Assembly: GCA_023663655.1 (NCBI GenBank) | Contig: JAMPGZ010000001.1 | Coordinates: 264,206-328,205, forward strand | Reading direction: 5' to 3' | DNA from: Lachnospiraceae bacterium | GTDB taxonomy: Bacteria > Bacteroidota > Bacteroidia > Bacteroidales > Muribaculaceae | DNA length: 64,000 bases | Part shown: positions 1 to 9,309 of the stretch, piece after piece | Layout of the letters: every line of letters starts with the position of its first letter | How positions within the stretch are numbered: position 1 is the stretch's first letter | Made by a program: the position numbers and the translations under genes | The notes under the pieces: model-generated | What the model was told of the DNA's origin: nothing | Database searches by the model: none | Seen by the model: the letters and a program-made list of their open reading frames with translations, nothing else

Positions 1-48
1 CTTGCCAAAGACAAAACCGAGCATCCCGATTCTTCTGCTGCGGAATAA
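1..48 (+). CDS. C-terminal tail of an upstream gene (possibly rbfA)
   Basis: An open frame runs from the first base to a TAA at 46-48 and ends in a hydrophilic tail (LAKDKTEHPDSSAAE). It stops 3 bases before the permease start, so the two are probably cotranscribed. In Bacteroidales, ribosome-binding factor A often precedes this permease, which is the only reason to suggest rbfA; the 15 visible residues do not prove it. Confidence 0.35.
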   Translation, partial: LAKDKTEHPDSSAAE

Positions 49-51
49 AAG

Positions 52-1278
52 ATGTTGACACTCCGAATAGCGCTGCGCTACCTTTTCTCCAAGAAAACCC
101 ACAACGCAGTCAACATCATATCAGGCATTTCGGTCATCGGCGTAGCTGTCGCAACTATGGCGATAGTGTGTGTGCTGTCCGTGTTCAACGGGTTCACCGA
201 CGTGGCTGCCGACCGGCTGTCGATACTTTCGCCCGACCTGCGCATAGAAAGCCTTGCAGGCAAAACAATTCAGGATGCCGACTCAATGTGCGGCATCCTC
301 AACTCGCTCAGTGAAGTCGAAATCGCCGCTCCCGTCATCGAGGAGCATGGACTCGCCATATACAACAACCGGCAGATGCCGGTGACTCTCAAAGGGGTCA
401 CTCCCGACTATGCTCGCATCACCCTCATAGACAGCATCGTGAAGGAGGACGGACGCTTCATGCTATCCGATCCGGTGCTCGGTTCGTTTGCCACACTGAG
501 CGTCGGCGCCGCCATCGAGCTTGCCGCGCGTCCCGGATTCATCGACCACATGAACATCTACGTGCCGCGACGCATAGGACGCATCAACACCGCCAACCCC
601 ATGAGCTCGTTCCGTGGCGATTCGCTGCTCGTGGGCGGAGTGTTCCAGGCTGAACAAACGGAATTTGACACCGACATCGTCATCATTCCGCTCGACATGG
701 CGCGACGGCTTCTCGACTACACCACCCAAGCCACCGCGATAGAAATAAAGACCTCCACCGACCCCGACCATGCGAAAGAAGCGGTCATAGAGGCGATAGG
801 TACCGGATTTGTGGTGAAAAACGCCATCGAGCAACAGGAGGAGTCATTCAAAATGATCTCAGTCGAAAAGTGGATCACATTCTTCCTCCTCGCGTTCATC
901 CTCATCATAGCGTCATTCAATATCATCTCCACCCTGTCGATGCTCATAATAGAAAAAGATACCAACATACACACCCTGTATGCGCTCGGCGCCTCGCGAA
1001 ACATGATCTCACGCATATTCGTGGTCGAAGGGTGGCTCATATCATTGTGCGGAGGCATCGCCGGAATAATACTTGGCGTAATCCTCTGTCTTGCACAGCA
1101 ATGGGGCGAATTCATAACCCTCGGCGGCAACCACGAGGCGATGACGATCACCGCCTACCCCGTAAGGCTTGAAGCCACCGACCTCATCGCCGTGTTCCTG
1201 CTCACCGCACTCATAGGATGGATCACCTCGATGGTCACCTCGTTAGTTATGCGGCGCCGCCTCGACACCCGCCAATGA
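52..1278 (+). CDS. LolC/LolE-type ABC transporter permease
   Basis: This 408-residue inner-membrane protein has the MacB/FtsX-type permease layout: one membrane helix near residues 20-45, a periplasmic domain of about 220 residues, and three helices in the C-terminal third (about 275-305, 325-350, 375-395). Family members such as LolC and LolE extract lipoproteins from the inner membrane for delivery to the outer membrane. No ATPase partner (LolD) is encoded next to it here, which is common in Bacteroidetes. The ATG at 52 follows the upstream stop closely. Substrate is inferred from family only. Confidence 0.85.
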   Translation: MLTLRIALRYLFSKKTHNAVNIISGISVIGVAVATMAIVCVLSVFNGFTDVAADRLSILSPDLRIESLAGKTIQDADSMCGILNSLSEVEIAAPVIEEHGLAIYNNRQMPVTLKGVTPDYARITLIDSIVKEDGRFMLSDPVLGSFATLSVGAAIELAARPGFIDHMNIYVPRRIGRINTANPMSSFRGDSLLVGGVFQAEQTEFDTDIVIIPLDMARRLLDYTTQATAIEIKTSTDPDHAKEAVIEAIGTGFVVKNAIEQQEESFKMISVEKWITFFLLAFILIIASFNIISTLSMLIIEKDTNIHTLYALGASRNMISRIFVVEGWLISLCGGIAGIILGVILCLAQQWGEFITLGGNHEAMTITAYPVRLEATDLIAVFLLTALIGWITSMVTSLVMRRRLDTRQ

Positions 1279-1348
1279 CCCCCGGTAAGAGAACTTTTTA
1301 TGCCCGTAAAGCGTATTACTTTATATTGGTTCTCTAATAATCAACAAG

Positions 1349-1615
1349 ATGAAAAAGAGATTGACTCACAGACTCATCCCCGCCATTGCGGCTGCAGTGA
1401 TGATTGCGGCGATGTCATCATGCGACGTGATGACCGGCTATTGGGGAATGGATGTCGGAACCGACGGCCCGATAGGAACTAATATAGGCATATCCGTACC
1501 GCTCGGCGGCTACGGACCCTACTACAACAATCCTCCGGTGAGCCGCCCCATCCCGCGTCCCATGCCCCCCATGCGACCCATGCGACCGGCTCCGATAGGA
1601 CCGTTTTTCCCGTGA
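1349..1615 (+). CDS. small proline-rich lipoprotein, function unknown
   Basis: 88 residues with an N-terminal basic and hydrophobic signal (MKKRLTHRLIPAIAAAVMIA) and a lipobox-like AMSSC, so probably a lipoprotein. The mature part is rich in Gly, Tyr and Pro and ends in degenerate Pro-Met-Arg repeats (RPMPPMRPMRPAP). I do not recognise a domain. It lies 24 bases upstream of the PepSY-like gene in the same orientation and may share its transcript. Confidence 0.6.
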   Translation: MKKRLTHRLIPAIAAAVMIAAMSSCDVMTGYWGMDVGTDGPIGTNIGISVPLGGYGPYYNNPPVSRPIPRPMPPMRPMRPAPIGPFFP

Positions 1616-1639
1616 TAAACATTTTTAATTCTTATAATT

Positions 1640-2083
1640 ATGAAGAAATTTCTATTAACTCTTCTTGCAATCGTGGCAACAGTCACCGTTGCCTCTGCCG
1701 CTCGCGACAAAGTGTCGCGCGACGTAACCGACCTCCCCAAAGAGGCGCAGATAACCCTCTCACGCCACTTCCCGAAAGCTGGAGTGAGCCACATTAAAAT
1801 TGAGAAGCACACATTCGGCGGAACCGAATATGACGTGATACTTGTCAACGGAACTGAAGTGGAATTTGACGGTGACGGAAAATGGACTGAAATCGACTGC
1901 GGACACAATGCCGTCCCGGCTGCCCTGATAATGAAGCCTATACGTGACTATGTAGCTAAAAACTACAAGGGGCTAAGCATTGTTAAGATAAGTGTCGAAC
2001 GATCAAAATATGAAGTCGAGCTTTCCAACGGACTTGACCTCGATTTCAGCCGTTCAGGCGAATTTCTAAGAATTGACGACTGA
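1640..2083 (+). CDS. secreted PepSY-like (BLIP-fold) protein
   Basis: 147 residues: a signal peptide (about 1-20, ending VASA) followed by two similar units of about 55 residues, each with a helix (LPKEAQITLSRHFP; KPIRDYVAKNYKG) followed by strands ending in EV or DL plus F-D/S. This is the pattern of the DUF2874 or PepSY-like family that is abundant in Bacteroides and annotated as periplasmic; biochemical role is unknown. A strong terminator follows at 2144. Confidence 0.8.
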   Translation: MKKFLLTLLAIVATVTVASAARDKVSRDVTDLPKEAQITLSRHFPKAGVSHIKIEKHTFGGTEYDVILVNGTEVEFDGDGKWTEIDCGHNAVPAALIMKPIRDYVAKNYKGLSIVKISVERSKYEVELSNGLDLDFSRSGEFLRIDD

Positions 2084-2143
2084 TACTATAATACACACAA
2101 TTACCTCAAGAACCTGAAATCAGTATAAGGTTCTGAAACAACA

Positions 2144-2182
2144 GGAGCGGCACCCGCAATGGATGTCGCTCCCGTTTATTTT
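2144..2182 (+). terminator. rho-independent terminator after the PepSY-like gene
   Basis: A 9-bp stem (GGAGCGGCA with TGTCGCTCC, one G-T pair) with an 11-base loop is followed by CGTTTATTTTA. It lies between the convergent PepSY-like gene and the metallo-hydrolase. Confidence 0.75.
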
Positions 2183-2197
2183 ATCCTTTACTTATGT

Positions 2198-2929
2198 CTA
2201 TCCGTCAAGCTCTACCGTGTGACCCGGTGATTTAAGACAGAAGCAGCGTGTGTCCTTATCCTTGATGTAAGCGCCGAAATCACAGGCTCCCTTGAAATCG
2301 CCTCCGAAATGCATCGGGAAAAAGTTTTTCACCTTGATCTTGTCGGTGAACAGAGTGGCGCCTCGACTGAAGTCGGAGCCCTGACGCTCGTCAACCGGGA
2401 ACATCGCTACATCAAACTCACTATTCACCTCGGCGATACGGTTAAGGATAGTCATGAAATGACGCTCCGCCTTGTCAACCTCAGCCTGAGTGGACTCATC
2501 CTTCCAGTGCCAGTCATTGAGATCACCGGCATGGAAAACGGTCTTGCCGTCGGCAAGCGTCACGGCAAAGCTAACACCGGCATCGGTCGAGCCAAATGCT
2601 CTCACACTCACATCGCCGGGAAGATTGTCAATGACATCTCCGGCACTCATGTTGGCAATCTGCATCTTGTCTTTTGCAGGAATGCGGTCGCCGTCAACAT
2701 CGTTGGACAACACATACACTCGCTTATGATCCTGAGCGAGGTCATATATCTGAGGCGCATAGTGGTCGGAATGATGGTGGCTTACGAAAAACAGCACCGG
2801 AAGCTCCCGGTGGCTGTCGAGAATTTTGTGCAACGCATGAGCGGGATCCTTATAATAATCAAAGACAAGGATAGCCTTGTCGGTGGTTACTGCAAATCCG
2901 CTATGGTCTAAATAAGTTACTTGAATCAT
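2198..2929 (-). CDS. MBL-fold metal-dependent hydrolase (UlaG-like)
   Basis: The protein carries the metallo-beta-lactamase signature HHHSDH near residue 51 (H-x-H-x-D-H), then DxxG and further His/Asp ligands (FHAGDLNDWHW; FPMHFGGDF), typical of UlaG-like cytoplasmic Zn/Mn hydrolases. Substrate unknown. I place the start at the ATG at 2929 (MIQVTYLDHSG, 243 residues); a longer reading would need a TTG at 2935. It stands alone, between a terminator and the transposase-associated repeat. Confidence 0.85.
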   Translation of the reverse strand: MIQVTYLDHSGFAVTTDKAILVFDYYKDPAHALHKILDSHRELPVLFFVSHHHSDHYAPQIYDLAQDHKRVYVLSNDVDGDRIPAKDKMQIANMSAGDVIDNLPGDVSVRAFGSTDAGVSFAVTLADGKTVFHAGDLNDWHWKDESTQAEVDKAERHFMTILNRIAEVNSEFDVAMFPVDERQGSDFSRGATLFTDKIKVKNFFPMHFGGDFKGACDFGAYIKDKDTRCFCLKSPGHTVELDG

Positions 2930-2984
2930 GGTCAATATTTTTACATTTACTACATAATCCCAACACTCCCCACGCCGCCAATGT

Positions 2985-3280
2985 TCACCCCTTTAACTCC
3001 ATTTAAACAACCCACCCCAAGACAAATGCAACCGCCGACAGAAGAATACCGGTAATGCCGTGAAATGGCATAGTAATTTAACCCACAAGGAGAGGCAAAC
3101 GCCGGCAGGAGAACCAACAAGGAGAATACCGGCAAAGCCGTGAAACAGCTATGCAATTTAACCCACAAGGAGAATACCAGCAAAGCCGTGAAACGGCAAT
3201 ATAATTTAAGCTCCGCCACGAGGCGACAGCCGAGGTGCGGAGAAGATGCAAACATGGAATGGGCATCGAAGATGTCCTAC
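2985..3280 (-). repeat. left arm of the long inverted repeat flanking the Y1 transposase
   Basis: Read on the minus strand this arm gives, in order: a GGACATCTTCGATGCCC box (3261-3277), a CGCCTCG-TGGCGGAG hairpin region, a GCTTAAAT link, the hairpin GCCG-TTTCA-CGGC (3185-3197), then two further degenerate copies of a unit of about 65 bases (TTGTGGGTTAAATTGCATAGCTGTTTCACGGC and similar). The same order occurs in the opposite orientation at 3780-4032. Open frames crossing this arm are translations of the repeat. Confidence 0.8.
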
Positions 3281-3720
3281 AACCTATCCGGAACATAATA
3301 TGTAAGCCCTGCCTTGACAATCAACCGCTTATACTCATCGTCATACGGTGTGGCGGCATGATGCATTCTCTGCGTTTCGATATATCGGTAGACGGCTTCT
3401 TTATGTACGTTTGAGATGCTGAATGCGCCATATTCTTTTTCCCATCCGTTGAATAGCGGAAATAATCCTGATGATTTTGCCCACATAGACGACTTTGATT
3501 TTATCACTCTCATCAAATGGGATAAAGACACGCTTTGATGTAGCACCAACAGGATATGTATATGGTCATTGGTGCCATTTATGATTATGGGCTTGCAATT
3601 CTCTGATTTTATTTCGGAGGCGATGACAGCATACAAATGATGGAGATTATCCTGATTCAACACAGGCTGTCGTCGATTAGTGGAGAAAACCACATGAAAT
3701 AACGATGATACGTAACTCAT
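3277..3720 (-). mobile_element. Y1 (HUH) transposase, IS200 / REP-associated type
   Basis: 147 residues, the usual size of a single-domain Y1 transposase. It starts SSLFHVVFSTNRRQP, has the metal-binding HUH motif (NDHIHILL, about residue 50), and the helix with the likely catalytic tyrosine (AVYRYIETQRMHH, about residue 110). Such enzymes cut and join single-stranded DNA at hairpins; the IS200/IS605 TnpA and RAYT branches look alike at this level. No TnpB is present. It sits between two arms of an inverted repeat made of REP-like hairpins, which favours a REP-associated role. The frame is intact. The start is the ATG at 3720; the 3' end just touches the left arm. Confidence 0.85.
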
Positions 3721-3779
3721 TAGGATTGATTGATGATTTTTTCAAAGATAGACAATATCCGGATTGTATGCAAATTATT

Positions 3780-4032
3780 GCAGGACATCTTCGATGCCCG
3801 TTTTGGGGGTTCGTCTTCCTCCGCACCTCCTCCGCGCCTCGGCTATCGCCTCGTGGCGGAGCTTAAATTATATTGCCGTTGCACGGCATTGCGGGTCTTC
3901 CCGCCGGTGTTTGCATTCTCCTTGTGGGTTAAATTGCATAGCTGTTTCACGGCATTGCCGGTTCTCCCGCCGGCGTTTGCTTCGTCTTGTGGCTTAAATT
4001 GAAGTGCCGTGAAACGGCATTGCGGGTTCTAA
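3780..4032 (+). repeat. right arm of the long inverted repeat flanking the Y1 transposase
   Basis: Mirror of 2985-3280. It begins GGACATCTTCGATGCCCG (3783-3800), then CGCCTCGGCTATCGCCTCG, GGAGCTTAAAT, the hairpin TGCCG-TTGCA-CGGCA (3874-3888), two more units with TTGTGGGTTAAATTGCATAG and TTGTGGCTTAAATTG, and the hairpin TGCCG-TGAAA-CGGCA (4005-4019). Loop and stem differences between arms are mostly pairing-neutral. From 4033 to 4244 I see no gene or clear signal. Confidence 0.8.
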
Positions 4033-4244
4033 ATGACCTTTTGAATGAACATTTCGATTTGTTGTTTGACATTTCATTGCATTCATAAATGACTAAAATA
4101 AGTTGGGAGATGCCTCCCGGTATCTCCCAACTTGATAATAAACCAATCATTATCACATTTCTTGCAATGGAAAAAGTAATTTTGCTATGTACTATTAAAA
4201 CATCAGTCGGATAAAATAGTTCACGTTATTTGCGAAAAATTTCA

Positions 4245-6602
4245 TCACTTTTTCTTAATCTCCACATTAACAGTACTGTTAGCTCGTAAAATTATTTTTA
4301 CTTTTAACATTTCTTCACTTATTGCCATTTTATTTCCATCGACTTTAACCCATGCGATTTCGCTTGAAGGAATGCCGGGAAGCTCCAGAACCACCTCTTT
4401 GCTGCCGTTCATGCCGGGATAATCGCCGGTAAGTTCCATTGCCACCTTTATATCTTTGCCCGAGGCATCGCCGGTGAAGCGTATCAATGCATAATCGCCC
4501 TGCTCGATGGAATTATTGGAGCTGCGGTCATCCTCATAGAGTGTGTAGCTGCTCTTCACATCGCCACGCGGATAATAGAGCACCGTGTAGCTCGACGGAT
4601 CATAATCGCCGGTGTTCTCCATCGCATAAGGAGCTTGCGGAATGAAAGCGCCGTTCTTCACAAACAGGGGCAACCTTTCGAGCGGGGCTGCATAGTTGAC
4701 CGCTGCGGGTCCGTGATAGCTCACTGTCGGGTTGGCGAAATCGATCCAAGTACCTTCGGGGAAAATCACTTCACGCGAAGTGGCACCCTGCTGAAGCACC
4801 GGAGCCACAAGCACCTCCGAGCCCCACATATACTCGTCGACTATAGAATCGTAGGGCGTGGCGCCAACGCTCTCGAAATTCAACGGACGCACAAGCGGAT
4901 AGCCTTTTACGGCATTTTCGTAGGCAAGCGTGTAATTATAGGGCAGCCACTCATAACGCATCTTCACCAGCGGAAGGATTATGTCGCGGTACTCCGGATA
5001 TTTGTATGGCTCGGCAAATCGTTGTGAATGTGTGCGCAGAATCGGCGAGAATGTGCCCAACTGCAACCATCTCACATAAAGCTCGGGATCGGTGGGATTA
5101 GCCTCGTCGATGGCGAAGCCGCCCACATCGTGCGACATATATCCCAGTCCGCTCAGTCCGGAATTGAGCATGATCTTGACCTGCGGCTGAAGCCCTCCCC
5201 ACGAACGCGACACATCGGTAGACCACGGAAACACGCTGTAACGCTGCAATCCCGCTGTTCCGCCGCGCATCAAGGTCATCAATCGAGTGTCGGGGTATTC
5301 ATCATTGAAAAGGTCGTAGATGATGGAGCTCCACACGTTGCCATACACATTGTGATATTCCCTTGTCGTTTCGCCATTGGCATGGACTATTGTCTCGGGA
5401 TGCACCTCAGGCTCACCAAGATCGCCCCACCAGCCGGTCACCCCCTCATCGGTTAGTGTGCGGTAACGCTCGCGAAGCCAGCGGCGTGTGTCGGGATTAG
5501 CCACATCGAGCATTCCCGCTTCGCCCACCCAAGTGGTCACGTCATTGATTTTTCCGTTTTTATCCTTTGTCAGCATGCCCTTCGACGCAAGCTCTTTGTA
5601 ATTGTCTATAGCACCGATTTTATTGACGTAGGGCTGCGATATTATCACCGTGTTCACTCTTTGATTTTTGAGGTCGGAGAGCATCTTGCGGTGATCGCCC
5701 CACTGCGATTTGTCCCACTCGAGGCGCCCCATGTCGGTCTCCTTGCCATACCAGTAGAGGTCAAGCACCACGCCATCCACGGGATATCCCTCACGCTTCA
5801 AAGTGTCAATCACGCCGCGTGTCTCGCTCTCAGTCTTGTAGCCATACTTGGATGTGATATAGCCGAGTGCCCAGAACGGAGGCAGTTTCTGCCGTCCAGT
5901 GAGACGCGAATATTCCTCAGTGACACCGGCAAGAGTCCCCTCGCCATAGATGAAATAATATGACACCGGTCGACGGCTCTCAGAGGTGTAGACAATGGGA
6001 TCGTCCATCACGAGAGTCGCGGCGGCATAGTCGTCGAAAAGCACACTGTAGCCGCCAATTTTGCTCACGAAAACAGGGACGCATATATTCATCTGGCTGA
6101 TGCGCGGATCATCCTCGGTGTAGCCGTAGTTCTGACGGTTATACATCACCAGAGTGTCGCCTTGCACGTCGAAACTGTGTCCGCGTTCGCCTCCCCCGTA
6201 GAAAGAGCCCGCCGCTGCGGGAGTCAGCTCAATCGAGCGTTTGCCTTCGGTGTTGCCACGCACTCCGCTATCGGTCAGCAACCTTCCGGTGGAATCCATG
6301 AAACACACCGAGCCCGACCGCCTGTCGAGCACCGCCGACACTCCCGACGGCAATGTAATCACCATGTTAATTGAATCGGAAGCCATGCCACCTTGGAAAT
6401 CATCGGCGGCAAGCACCGCAGCCTGAGTTCGCTTCTCACTTTCTCCCGGAGCGATGTTGCTCACACGGAAAATGTTTCCGTCAACAGCTTTCACCACCAC
6501 GTGCCGACCATCGCGTGTGGTCGTCGAAACAACACCGTTTGTCACGCCGAAACACTGGACCACCAAGCCCAACACGGCAAAAAATAATACTATCTTTCTC
6601 AT
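4245..6602 (-). CDS. GH31 family alpha-glycosidase, secreted
   Basis: 785 residues with a signal peptide (about 1-20). Residues about 30-220 form the N-terminal beta-sandwich, and the (beta/alpha)8 domain follows with the GH31 signatures DLYWYG (about 281), the nucleophile motif GWWGDLGEPE (Asp394), FPWSTDVSRSWGG, and GYMSHDVGGF. The C-terminal 170 residues are beta-rich, including a DUF5110-like part. GH31 enzymes release alpha-linked glucose or xylose from the non-reducing end; which applies here cannot be read from sequence alone. It lies downstream of the GH97 gene on the same strand, but a terminator (6719-6752) and its own promoter separate them. Confidence 0.9.
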   Translation of the reverse strand: MRKIVLFFAVLGLVVQCFGVTNGVVSTTTRDGRHVVVKAVDGNIFRVSNIAPGESEKRTQAAVLAADDFQGGMASDSINMVITLPSGVSAVLDRRSGSVCFMDSTGRLLTDSGVRGNTEGKRSIELTPAAAGSFYGGGERGHSFDVQGDTLVMYNRQNYGYTEDDPRISQMNICVPVFVSKIGGYSVLFDDYAAATLVMDDPIVYTSESRRPVSYYFIYGEGTLAGVTEEYSRLTGRQKLPPFWALGYITSKYGYKTESETRGVIDTLKREGYPVDGVVLDLYWYGKETDMGRLEWDKSQWGDHRKMLSDLKNQRVNTVIISQPYVNKIGAIDNYKELASKGMLTKDKNGKINDVTTWVGEAGMLDVANPDTRRWLRERYRTLTDEGVTGWWGDLGEPEVHPETIVHANGETTREYHNVYGNVWSSIIYDLFNDEYPDTRLMTLMRGGTAGLQRYSVFPWSTDVSRSWGGLQPQVKIMLNSGLSGLGYMSHDVGGFAIDEANPTDPELYVRWLQLGTFSPILRTHSQRFAEPYKYPEYRDIILPLVKMRYEWLPYNYTLAYENAVKGYPLVRPLNFESVGATPYDSIVDEYMWGSEVLVAPVLQQGATSREVIFPEGTWIDFANPTVSYHGPAAVNYAAPLERLPLFVKNGAFIPQAPYAMENTGDYDPSSYTVLYYPRGDVKSSYTLYEDDRSSNNSIEQGDYALIRFTGDASGKDIKVAMELTGDYPGMNGSKEVVLELPGIPSSEIAWVKVDGNKMAISEEMLKVKIILRANSTVNVEIKKK

Positions 6603-6619
6603 TGAATCACAATTTTCTC

Positions 6620-6627
6620 CAAATATA
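6620..6627 (-). promoter_or_regulatory. -7 promoter element of the GH31 gene
   Basis: On the minus strand TATATTTG fits the Bacteroidetes -7 consensus TAnnTTTG and lies 18 bases before the ATG at 6602. No well-spaced TTG is clear at -33. Confidence 0.5.
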
Positions 6628-6718
6628 ACAAAAAGTAAGGACGCAACACATCACATCCACCCCAAAAAAACAAAAAAAATCCGCCAAACACTGAGCATCC
6701 TCCGGGAGGAAAAATAAA

Positions 6719-6752
6719 CGCGGGGCTATGCCGATGATGACATAGCCCCGCG
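6719..6752 (-). terminator. rho-independent terminator of the GH97 gene
   Basis: A perfect 12-bp stem (CGCGGGGCTATG with CATAGCCCCGCG, 10-base loop). On the minus strand it is followed by TTTATTTTT, so it ends the GH97 transcript before the GH31 gene. Confidence 0.85.
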
Positions 6753-6771
6753 CCAAATTATTACAACATGA

Positions 6772-8892
6772 TTATTTCTTGGGGACGATGGAGATGGCGA
6801 AGCCGCCGCCGCGAGCCATCTTTATCACCGGTGCCGAGGCGGAAGTGACGGTTTCTTTCTTGATCACGTAGGTCTCGGGATTGGTGTCGCAATCGGTGTC
6901 GGCGGCATCCGTGTAGAATGTAGCCTCATACTGCGTGTCGGGGGCGAGGAATGACAGTGGCACAGTCACTTCGCGGGTGTTCTCATTGGTGACACCACCC
7001 ACATACCAACTGTCGCCATTTTTCTCACGACGCGCTGCTATGATAAACTCGCCCGGCTCGGCATCAAGATAATGACTCTCGCTCCAGTCGACAGGCACAT
7101 CCTTGATGAACTGGAAGGCATCGGCTTTCTCTGCATAATGCTCGGGGAAGTCGGCTGCCATCTGCAACGGCGAATACATCGTCACATAAAGTGCGAGCTG
7201 ATTGGCGATAGTCGCACGTTTTTTATTATGGTTATTGGGGGCAAATGTGCTAAGATCCATTTTGAAGATACCGGGGGTGAAGTCCATCGGTCCACCCTTC
7301 AGGCGGGTAAACGGCAGTATGGTGACGTGTCCCGGCGACATGGACTGATATTCTGTGCCCATGGCGCTTTCGTTGGCGAGCAGGTTGGGATAGGTACGGG
7401 CAAGTCCTGTGGGGCGCACAGCCTCGTGGGCATCCACCATGATTTTCTTCTCGGCAGCCTTCTTGATAGCGTCGAGATAGTGGTTGACCTCAGCCTGTCC
7501 GTAGTGGTATCTTCCTTTAGGAAGAATGGGGCCAACGTAACCGCTCTTCACGGCATTGTAGCCATATTGGTTCATCAGGTCATAGGCACGGTCCATGTGA
7601 CGCTCGTAATTGGGGATGGAGCCCGACGTTTCATGATGCATCATGAGCTTTATGCCCTTGGAGTGAGCGTACTCATTCAACATCGCGATATCGAAATCGG
7701 GATAAGGTGTCACGAAGTCGAAAACATAGTCCTTCTCCTTGCCAAACCAGTCTTCCCAGCCCACGTTCCAGCCTTCAATCAACAGCTGATCCATGCCATT
7801 CTCGGCGGCGAAATCGATGTAGCGTTTCACGTTCTCGTTGTTGGCTCCATGCTTGCCGTGAGGCTTAGCCTTTGAATAGTCAAAAGTGGCGAGGTCAAAG
7901 TTTTCGGCATTGGTGTAGGACCACTCGCTCTTTCCGGTGATCATCTCCCACCACACGCCCATGAATTTCACAGGCTTGATCCATGAAGTGTCGTCAATGG
8001 CACACGGCTCATTAAGGTTGTATATGATCTGTGTAGCGAGAATGTCGGTAGCCTTGTCAGATACCATCACCACACGCCACGGTGTTTTGAACGGAGTCTT
8101 GATGACAGCCTTGGTGCCGTCGGGCGACGGAGTAAGCCAAGAGGTGAACACCATAGTCGAATCATCGAGGTTGAGGTGCATTGCCGGGAAATCGACAAGA
8201 GCCGCCTCATGGATGTTAAGATATAGGCTGTCGGCAGTCTTCAGCATGAGCGAGGTCTGCACGCCTGTAGGAGAGAAGCCGGTCTGCGATACATTGCCGA
8301 GTTTGTCGTCGGTGTTCAGGCTGCGTATCTTGCTCAATGGTGACTTCACATACTCATATTCCTGTGTGTCGTAGTCGCCGGGAATCCACCATGCGGTGTG
8401 GTCACCGGTCATGGCAAACTGCGACAACTCGTCGGTTATGACAAACTGCTTGGTAGCCTGCTCGGGAAATATATATCGGAAAGCGATTCCGTCATCATAG
8501 GCACGGAATTCCACCCCCATCAACACTTCCACCGAGTCAGCGTTCTTACGCATCTTTATAGTCATCGAGTTATAATTGTTGCGGATCGAGTCAGACTCAC
8601 CCCACACCGGCGCCCATGTCTCATCTTCAGAGCCCATTGATATTCCCACCACTTTAAAACCATCGGTGAGCGAAGGGAGCCCCTGGGCTTCAAATCCGAG
8701 ATGCGATTCCCCCACTATGGTCTTGCCTTTGTACATGGCATCATAAGTGGGCTCGCCCTGCTTGGTGAGATTAAATTCAATTTTCACATTACCGTCAGGA
8801 GATTCCAAGGTTCTGGTGCCTCCGGTGTTGCAAGCCGACAATGCCGACAGCACTCCTGCCGCCGCCAATGCTGAACAGAGATGAAATTTCAT
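6772..8892 (-). CDS. GH97 family alpha-glucosidase (SusB-like), lipoprotein
   Basis: 706 residues. The signal ends in a lipobox (LSALSAC, Cys about 20). The N-terminal beta-sandwich (TLESPDGNVKIEFNL...) precedes the catalytic barrel with QLLIEGWNVGWEDWFG, KLMMHHETSG, VDAHEAVRPTG, NESAMGTEYQ and LPFTRLKGGPMDFTPG, then a C-terminal beta domain. The Glu in HEAVRPTG matches the inverting, SusB-type branch; retaining members have lost it (family knowledge). SusB-type enzymes hydrolyse starch oligosaccharides in the periplasm. No SusC/SusD or regulator adjoins it, so this is a stand-alone enzyme rather than a complete utilisation locus. Confidence 0.9.
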   Translation of the reverse strand: MKFHLCSALAAAGVLSALSACNTGGTRTLESPDGNVKIEFNLTKQGEPTYDAMYKGKTIVGESHLGFEAQGLPSLTDGFKVVGISMGSEDETWAPVWGESDSIRNNYNSMTIKMRKNADSVEVLMGVEFRAYDDGIAFRYIFPEQATKQFVITDELSQFAMTGDHTAWWIPGDYDTQEYEYVKSPLSKIRSLNTDDKLGNVSQTGFSPTGVQTSLMLKTADSLYLNIHEAALVDFPAMHLNLDDSTMVFTSWLTPSPDGTKAVIKTPFKTPWRVVMVSDKATDILATQIIYNLNEPCAIDDTSWIKPVKFMGVWWEMITGKSEWSYTNAENFDLATFDYSKAKPHGKHGANNENVKRYIDFAAENGMDQLLIEGWNVGWEDWFGKEKDYVFDFVTPYPDFDIAMLNEYAHSKGIKLMMHHETSGSIPNYERHMDRAYDLMNQYGYNAVKSGYVGPILPKGRYHYGQAEVNHYLDAIKKAAEKKIMVDAHEAVRPTGLARTYPNLLANESAMGTEYQSMSPGHVTILPFTRLKGGPMDFTPGIFKMDLSTFAPNNHNKKRATIANQLALYVTMYSPLQMAADFPEHYAEKADAFQFIKDVPVDWSESHYLDAEPGEFIIAARREKNGDSWYVGGVTNENTREVTVPLSFLAPDTQYEATFYTDAADTDCDTNPETYVIKKETVTSASAPVIKMARGGGFAISIVPKK

Positions 8893-8926
8893 AATCGCTA
8901 TAAATATAAATAGTTACTTACTATTG

Positions 8927-8957
8927 CAAAGATACAGAATTAAATAATTCCCTCCAA
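8927..8957 (-). promoter_or_regulatory. promoter of the GH97 gene
   Basis: Minus strand: TTG (8957-8955), 20-base spacer, TATCTTTG (8934-8927), an excellent match to the Bacteroidetes consensus, 34 bases upstream of the ATG. Confidence 0.8.
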
Positions 8958-9309
8958 TCAATTCACCAAAATTTCAATTATTCTCAAAAAAGTCACTAAT
9001 TGCAATGTGTTGCATCCGCGAAAGCGGTTTGTTTTTGCGACTGCGATTAAGAGGATGTTGCAGCTAAATATCAGATGGGTATTCTGACGCACGAGCCGTG
9101 AGTCACTACTTTTTTGCGGTTCTACAGCACTATCCTGCTTTTTTTAAGCCGCTAATAGCGACTTTTTTCATTTGATGACACGCCAAATGGCAACCACAGA
9201 GTTCTAATATATTCTATATAGGGCTGTTCTATCGACAAATTTCATACATCTTAGTTATTATGCGCTGCAAACATAATGATTTTACAGCATAATATGCTGA
9301 ATCGGAAAA
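8958..9309. other. intergenic stretch with part of a dispersed repeat
   Basis: No credible gene. Bases about 9063-9106, read on the minus strand, contain GGCTCGTGC, then AATACCCATCTGATATT, which recur in the same order at about 46684-46726. The rest is AT-rich with T tracts (9110-9165); I recognise no RNA gene. Confidence 0.5.

Noticed and set aside
2950..4002. Frames of about 80-100 residues across the arms beside the transposase
   Set aside because: They translate the inverted repeat arms, and mirror-image peptides arise from both arms in different frames.
7072..7875. 267-residue frame opposite the GH97 gene
   Set aside because: Antisense shadow of a clear GH97 gene; no family features.
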